Assembly (NCBI GenBank): GCA_900315635.1
Contig: OMZV01000002.1
Location: 62,001 to 126,000, forward strand
Source of the DNA: an uncultured Prevotella sp.
Lineage (GTDB): Bacteria > Bacteroidota > Bacteroidia > Bacteroidales > Bacteroidaceae
DNA length: 64,000 nucleotides
Direction: 5' to 3'
Shown here piece after piece: positions 59,872-64,000 of this stretch. Under the pieces are notes generated by a model that saw only the letters and a program-made list of their open reading frames with translations, was not told the origin of the DNA and ran no database searches. The translations under genes were made by a program, and so were the position numbers. The stretch's first letter is position 1. Each line of letters starts with the position of its first letter.

Positions 59872-60771
59872 CTATCTAAACCGGTGAAACGTTAGATAGA
59901 ATAGCTTGCATAGCCTCTTCATACCGAGAAGGTGGAGTAATTTCAACTTCCAGTTTTGATTATAGGGCAGGGTGGGGAGCATAATATCATCCTCCTCGCC
60001 ACTGCTTTCGAAAGTGCTTATCTGAATATTCAAGACATGATAATAATATTCAGGGAAACTTTTATAGCCCCACAGCTTCTTTTCATTTATTAAAGGAATG
60101 TGGGCTAAAAGCAAGTCGCGCCATGCTTTACTGTCGGCTCTAACGGTTATTCCATTGCTGTTGTATGTATAATGGTATAATCCAAGTGAAGTCGTCCGTA
60201 CACATTTGGCTTCCTTAAGTAGTTCAGGCAACGTCCAAACATCCTCAAACTTCTTCCCTTTAGGGAACCTTACTTCGTCGAACAAATGCCTTCGGTAAAT
60301 CTTGTTCCATGCGTATGTATGGGCGTAAGCTTTGCCTTCAACCCAATATTCAGCCATATCAGAGTATTCCTTTTCAGGCAAAGCCAAATTCTTAAGAACC
60401 TTTTCCCCATCTTCCTTTATCATGGAGAATTCCAGAATGTCATATTGAGGATTATCACCAAGCAAATCAAGTAAGGGCTGATAAGTCGCAGGAGCAAGAT
60501 AATCATCAGAATCAACAAATGTTATCAACTTTCCACTTGCTATTTTAATGCCTGTATTCCTTGCTTCCGATAGTCCTGCATTCTTCTGGTGGACGACCGT
60601 TATTCCTTCTCTCTTCCCATATTCGTCACAAATAGCGGGAGTACCATCAGTCGATCCATCGTCGACAATAATCACTTCCATACCGTCAATATCCTGATTG
60701 AGGACACTCTCAACGCATCGCCTGAGAGTACCCTCAACATTGTAAGCCGGTATTATGACAGAGAGAAGCAT
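59872..60771 (-). CDS. Family 2 glycosyltransferase
   Basis: 299 residues. GT-A fold: LLSVIIPAYNVEGTLRRCVE, EVIIVDDGSTDGT, VVHQKNAGLSEARNTGI and the DXD-like VDSDDYLAP. Then helices and a C-terminal basic segment (LKLLHLLGMKRLCKLF) likely touching the membrane. It adds a sugar to a growing lipid-linked oligosaccharide. It begins two bases after the stop of a small tail-like ORF. Confidence 0.9.
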   Translation of the reverse strand: MLLSVIIPAYNVEGTLRRCVESVLNQDIDGMEVIIVDDGSTDGTPAICDEYGKREGITVVHQKNAGLSEARNTGIKIASGKLITFVDSDDYLAPATYQPLLDLLGDNPQYDILEFSMIKEDGEKVLKNLALPEKEYSDMAEYWVEGKAYAHTYAWNKIYRRHLFDEVRFPKGKKFEDVWTLPELLKEAKCVRTTSLGLYHYTYNSNGITVRADSKAWRDLLLAHIPLINEKKLWGYKSFPEYYYHVLNIQISTFESSGEEDDIMLPTLPYNQNWKLKLLHLLGMKRLCKLFYLTFHRFR

Positions 60772-60773
60772 TA

Positions 60774-60893
60774 TTATCTCTGGAAGTATTTACGACCTTT
60801 TCTTATGATAATGCCACGATAAGACTCCGATACTTTCTGACCTTGCAGATTGTAGACATTGTCGTCATTATATAGCTTGTTACTTTCGGTCAT
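60774..60893 (-). CDS. Orphan 39-residue C-terminal sorting-like tail
   Basis: An ATG at 60893 opens 39 codons reading YNDDNVYNLQGQKVSE, then SYRGIIIRKGRKYFQR. The in-frame bases upstream give QPNPTGIANI, the linker usual before such tails, back to a TGA. This is the last part of a secreted tailed protein without any body (compare the tails at 29433 and 55055). It ends 2 nt before the GT2 start. A TAACTTTG box lies just upstream. It may be a gene remnant, or a short translated leader that couples to the GT2. Confidence 0.55.
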   Translation of the reverse strand: MTESNKLYNDDNVYNLQGQKVSESYRGIIIRKGRKYFQR

Positions 60894-60986
60894 TATGTTT
60901 GCAATGCCTGTCGGGTTCGGTTGCAAAGTTACATAAAATCAAACGTTTACTTGCAATATTCGCTCTAAAATTCTATCTTCCGAATC

Positions 60987-61661
60987 TTAGAATTTCTTTC
61001 CGAATATGATACTAAGGAAGGTCTTAGCCAGAATCTTCATATCCAGAACCCATGAGCGGTGCTTCAGATAATAAAGGTCGAGCTTCAGCCGGCGGAGCAT
61101 CTTCTCCATAGTGTCAGTGTAGCCGTTGTAGAGGGTAGCGTAAGACGTTACTCCCGGGCGAATCTGATAGAGGAAAACATATCGTGGGTCGTGCTTCATA
61201 ATCTTGTCGATGTAGTATTTGCGTTCCGGACGTGGGCCTATGAAAGCCATGTCGCCTTTTAGCACGTTCCAAAGTTGCGGCAGCTCGTCAAGATGGTGGT
61301 CGCGAAGGAACTTTCCGACGTGGGTCATCCGGTTGTCATCCTCATGGGCTGTGAGTTGCGGCCCGTTCTTTTCGGCATCAAGTTTCATGCTGCGGAACTT
61401 GTAAATGTAGAACGGTCTGCCGAAACGTCCTATCCTCTCTTGCTTGAATATAGCCGGACCGCCGTCCTCCATCTTGACCATTACGTAGACGATGGCTATC
61501 AGCGGAGCGAATATAATCATGCAGAAGAGCGAGACGCAGATATCGAACGACCTCTTGAAGAATCGTTCCAAACGGGTCATACCATCCGATATGACAACAG
61601 TATTGTATTGAGCTTTCGTGCTCTGGTACAGTCTCGGTTCAAGTGCAGAAGAAATAGCCAT
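60987..61661 (-). CDS. Undecaprenyl-phosphate sugar phosphotransferase (copy 2)
   Basis: 224 residues. One N-terminal hydrophobic segment (FDICVSLFCMIIFAPLIAIV), then the bacterial sugar transferase core: FKQERIGRFGRPFYIYKFRS, DHHLDELPQLWNVLKGDM, IGPRPERKYYIDKI and RPGVTSYATLYNGYTD. These monotopic membrane enzymes put the first sugar-1-phosphate on undecaprenyl phosphate to start repeat-unit synthesis. It is a tandem copy of the gene just upstream, very similar through the core but different in the first 35 residues. Confidence 0.92.
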   Translation of the reverse strand: MAISSALEPRLYQSTKAQYNTVVISDGMTRLERFFKRSFDICVSLFCMIIFAPLIAIVYVMVKMEDGGPAIFKQERIGRFGRPFYIYKFRSMKLDAEKNGPQLTAHEDDNRMTHVGKFLRDHHLDELPQLWNVLKGDMAFIGPRPERKYYIDKIMKHDPRYVFLYQIRPGVTSYATLYNGYTDTMEKMLRRLKLDLYYLKHRSWVLDMKILAKTFLSIIFGKKF

Positions 61662-61703
61662 CTTTGAGTCTAATTTAGTTCTTGGTATATAGTGGCCTTG
61701 ATG

Positions 61704-62333
61704 TTAGAATTTCTTTCCAAAGACAATGTTGATGAAAGTCTTGAACAGAATCTTTATGTCAAACCACCAGGAGCGGTGCTCAAGGTAGTACAAGTCCAAG
61801 TCGAGCCGTTTCAGCATCTTTTCCATCGTGTCGGTATAGCCGTTGTACAAGGTGGCGTATGATGTCACTCCGGGGCGTATTTGATACAGGTAAACGTATC
61901 TCTTATCGTGCTCCATGATTTTATCGATGTAGTATTTGCGTTCCGGGCGCGGACCTATGAAAGCCATGTCGCCCTTCAGTACGTTCCAGAGTTGAGGCAG
62001 CTCGTCAAGATGGTGGATTCTCAGAAACCGTCCAATCTTGGTCATGCGCTCGTCCTTGTCGTGCTGGTAGAGCTGCGGTCCGTCCTTTTCGGCATCCACC
62101 TTCATACTACGGAACTTGTAAATGTAAAAAGGACGCCCGAACCTGCCTATCCTTTCTTGCTTGAAAATGGCGGGACCGCCATCCTCTCTCTTGACGAGAA
62201 TGTAGCAGATGAGGAATAGGGGAGAGAATATTACCAAACAAACGGCAGCCGTGCACATGTCAACGATTCTCTTGACATTGCGCTCGAAGCTCGTCATTCC
62301 GTCTGCAATAAATTTCGTTTCGTATTCTGCCAT
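61704..62333 (-). CDS. Undecaprenyl-phosphate sugar phosphotransferase (copy 1)
   Basis: 209 residues, same motifs as copy 2 (FKQERIGRFGRPFYIYKFRS, HHLDELPQLWNVLKGDM, IGPRPERKYYIDKI, RPGVTSYATLYNGYTD) with a different N-terminus (MAEYETKFIADGMTSFERN). The gap to copy 2 is 42 nt. Either the two act on different sugars or one is redundant. No clear promoter is visible upstream; array E lies there. Confidence 0.92.
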   Translation of the reverse strand: MAEYETKFIADGMTSFERNVKRIVDMCTAAVCLVIFSPLFLICYILVKREDGGPAIFKQERIGRFGRPFYIYKFRSMKVDAEKDGPQLYQHDKDERMTKIGRFLRIHHLDELPQLWNVLKGDMAFIGPRPERKYYIDKIMEHDKRYVYLYQIRPGVTSYATLYNGYTDTMEKMLKRLDLDLYYLEHRSWWFDIKILFKTFINIVFGKKF

Positions 62334-62430
62334 TATTTTTATACTCTCTTTATACTACCAACGCTAATATTAACTTAATATTGTCTTAAGATTATTTTTT
62401 TTAATTTTTGTGTTCAGTCTAAATAAGCTT

Positions 62431-62700
62431 TCATTGCGTTTAACGGCTAATTGTGTTGCGTTTGATGACTATTCACATTGTACTTAACGGCTACTTGCAT
62501 TGAAAGTAATGCCCAATTGAATTGTAATTGGGTATCTTTTAGCTTCTAATTGGGTATCTTTTACGAGCTAAAAGGGTATCTTTTAGAAGCTAATTGGATA
62601 TCTTTTTCAAACCTGTTGATTATCAGTGTGTTAGAGAACCGCGTTTTTTGAGCCTTTAACTGGTCGTTTTCAAGTCTCTAACGGGTGGCTTCCTTGGTGG
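62431..62700. repeat. 22-bp periodic array E, about 12 units
   Basis: The clearest units start at 62525, 62547, 62569 and 62591 (core TAATTGGGTATCTTTTA plus a 5-nt linker). At the same 22-bp spacing, degenerate units extend right (TAACTGG at 62657, TAACGGG at 62679) and left (CATTG at fixed phase in units near 62432-62520). It fills the gap between GT2 (3' end 62705) and the sugar-transferase gene; no ORF is present. It is the longest array in the window. Confidence 0.82.
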
Positions 62701-62704
62701 GAAA

Positions 62705-63517
62705 TCATGAGCTTATGCGTCGTGGAAGCCTCCTTATTTGGAAAATTTTATAAAGGAATTTGAGTGAGACGAGGAACTTGTTGGTGTATATTCCGTTCTC
62801 AAGACAGGCCCTGACGTCCTCAGTCAGTCCTATCATGCGGTTGTGGAAATTCCTTGTGCTGGCACCTCCGGTGCGCATGGTGACGAAGTCCTGTGGAAGA
62901 TAATAATAGGAAACGTGGTTCTTAAGAAACAGTCTGACCATCATCTCAAAGTCGGATGATATTTTATAATCAGTCTTGTATAATCCAATCTTTTCGTAGA
63001 CTTTCCTTCTCAAATACAGTGAAGGGTGTGCCGGCATGAAGCCGAGCCGCAGCCAGAACGGGCGGAACTGCTTGGATGAATAGTATCGGATGACAACGTT
63101 CAGATTGCTGTCTCTGACGAAATGGATGTCGCCGTAGACGGCATCGACATGTTCCTTAACCATGCTCTTGACCATGTTCTCAATGACATTGTCGCTAGTG
63201 AAGAAGTCGTCGGAGTTGAGTATGCCTACAATATCGCCTGTAGCCTTCTCTATTCCCTGGTTCATTCCGTCATAAATGCCTAAGTCCCTCTCCGAGAACC
63301 ACTTCATCCTGCCTTTGAACTTAGGCTCATATTTCTTTAGAATGTCCTGAGTACCATCTGTCGAACCACCGTCCTTAACGATATACTCAATGTTCGGGTA
63401 TGTCTGCCGAAGCACGGAATCCATCGTGTCGGCAATAGTTGCCGCCGAGTTGTAGCTCGTAGTTATGATGGAAACCTTTGGTTCTGAATATATCGATGAT
63501 TGGTTATTTGCAGTCAC
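62705..63517 (-). CDS. Family 2 glycosyltransferase (WcaA-like)
   Basis: 270 residues. VSIITTSYNSAATIADTMDS, NIEYIVKDGGSTDGTQDIL, FSERDLGIYDGMNQGIEKA, DIVGILNSDDFFTSD (DXD region) and the acceptor region RLGFMPAHPSLYLRRKVYEK. These belong to the GT2 group common in capsule and O-antigen clusters. The C-terminus is basic and probably peripheral to the membrane. First gene of the minus-strand polysaccharide group. Confidence 0.92.
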   Translation of the reverse strand: MTANNQSSIYSEPKVSIITTSYNSAATIADTMDSVLRQTYPNIEYIVKDGGSTDGTQDILKKYEPKFKGRMKWFSERDLGIYDGMNQGIEKATGDIVGILNSDDFFTSDNVIENMVKSMVKEHVDAVYGDIHFVRDSNLNVVIRYYSSKQFRPFWLRLGFMPAHPSLYLRRKVYEKIGLYKTDYKISSDFEMMVRLFLKNHVSYYYLPQDFVTMRTGGASTRNFHNRMIGLTEDVRACLENGIYTNKFLVSLKFLYKIFQIRRLPRRISS

Positions 63518-63556
63518 AACGTGATACTTCTTTTTTAGTTTTCTTTAATTAAAGTG

Positions 63557-63564
63557 CAAATTTA
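63557..63564 (-). promoter_or_regulatory. Promoter -7 box of the GT2 gene
   Basis: TAAATTTG followed by CAC on the minus strand, 39 nt before the ATG at 63517. Confidence 0.6.
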
Positions 63565-63681
63565 GTTCAATTATCCGATATAACAAAATAAAAAGACAAT
63601 AATTTGTAAAGAGATAATAATTGCCGTTTTTTTGCGTTTTAATAAAACCGAATGTGTATGGATTAAAATCAACAGACAGCA

Positions 63682-64000
63682 ATGGCATATAATTTCTTGC
63701 GGAAAATCGTGTTTTCAGTGTTGCTTACGGGCTTGCCGATAGTCGGCTGGAGCGCGTCGACATTGTTCCGTAATGGTGTGACCAATTATAATATTATACT
63801 TTGTCCTGGTGCGTCGGCATCGGAGACAACTGCCGCCACTGAGCTTGCCGACTACCTCAATCAGATTAGCGGGGCACGGTTTGCCGTCCAAAGCCAACCG
63901 ACCAAAGGACACAACTATATATATATAGGTTATGATTCATTCGTCGGAAGAACACTGGGCGCCAGGCAACCTGCCGACGGCGACGAGGGCTTCCGCATCG
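63682..64000 (+). CDS. DUF4838-like secreted protein, truncated at the window edge
   Basis: An ATG at 63682 opens a frame with no stop up to the right edge (106 codons). Signal peptide (IVFSVLLTGLPIVGWS), then NYNIILCPGASASETTAATE and LADYLNQISG, the start of the beta-rich domain typical of DUF4838 and alpha-glucuronidase N-termini, followed by YIYIGYDSFVGRTLGARQ. Probably a carbohydrate-active or carbohydrate-binding secreted protein; most of the gene lies outside the window. Confidence 0.65.
   Translation, partial: MAYNFLRKIVFSVLLTGLPIVGWSASTLFRNGVTNYNIILCPGASASETTAATELADYLNQISGARFAVQSQPTKGHNYIYIGYDSFVGRTLGARQPADGDEGFRI

Overview
The window reads as a chromosomal segment of a Bacteroidales bacterium, most likely of the Prevotella group. 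The signs are: many Bacteroidetes-type promoter boxes (TAnnTTTG, often TACCTTTGC) just upstream of genes; many SPII lipoproteins; membrane regulators with a periplasmic propeller, a Y_Y_Y domain and a cytoplasmic AraC domain; secreted proteins with a short C-terminal tail of the form YNLxGQxV...GIxIxxGxKxxxK; a type B L31; AsnA; and a TonB-receptor/DUF5689/nuclease cluster. There are no rRNA genes, no transposase, no phage genes and no CRISPR array. One tRNA, Arg(CCG), is present.

Layout. 1-2.3 kb: the 3' end of a cation:proton antiporter, then a frame-disrupted lipoprotein locus. 2.4-8 kb (minus strand): lptD, an HD-domain phosphohydrolase and an oxaloacetate decarboxylase alpha-like carboxyltransferase. 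8-14.5 kb: a lipoprotein and a TlpA-like thioredoxin (plus strand); a CaCA antiporter and hsp20 with a sigma-54 promoter (minus); an HAD/DUF2400/crcB operon (plus); a lipoprotein (minus). 14.6-18.5 kb: dnaX, asnA, tRNA-Arg, yjbQ. 18.7-29.4 kb: a kinase-less propeller/AraC regulator, a LytS/LytR-type pair, an FMN-binding protein, asd, a CPA2 antiporter overlapping a LolD-type ATPase, and a CvfB-like protein. 29.4-35.7 kb: a GH95 alpha-fucosidase with a divergent second propeller/AraC regulator.

36.2-45.5 kb holds an outer-membrane protein and then what looks like an extracellular nucleic-acid scavenging locus: a lipoprotein non-specific nuclease, rpmE2 between, an OB-fold lipoprotein, a DUF5689 lipoprotein and a TonB-dependent receptor in one operon, and a divergent secreted endonuclease/exonuclease/phosphatase. 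45.5-49.5 kb: a UDG-family protein, udk, a DUF308 membrane protein, a histidine phosphatase and a secreted low-complexity protein. 49.9-56.2 kb: a coiled-coil lipoprotein, an OmpA-family protein, a secreted tailed protein and an outer-membrane paralogue. 56.4-64 kb is a surface-polysaccharide region (Wzi, lipoprotein, Ugd, two GT2s, two tandem sugar-phosphate transferases), ending in a truncated DUF4838-like gene.

The most unusual structure is in the spacers. Five intergenic arrays (about 2.34, 11.68, 35.83-36.06, 48.29 and 62.43-62.70 kb) share a strict 22-bp period and a core close to TAATTGGGTATCTTTTA; three fold into perfect inverted repeats of 16-23 bp. A second family of GC-rich, MITE-like inverted repeats (CCCCACCAAGCCTCCCC...) and a third of degenerate simple repeats are also scattered, and in several places they supply the ends or linkers of proteins. 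Function calls rest on reading the sequence and on family knowledge; no searches were run.
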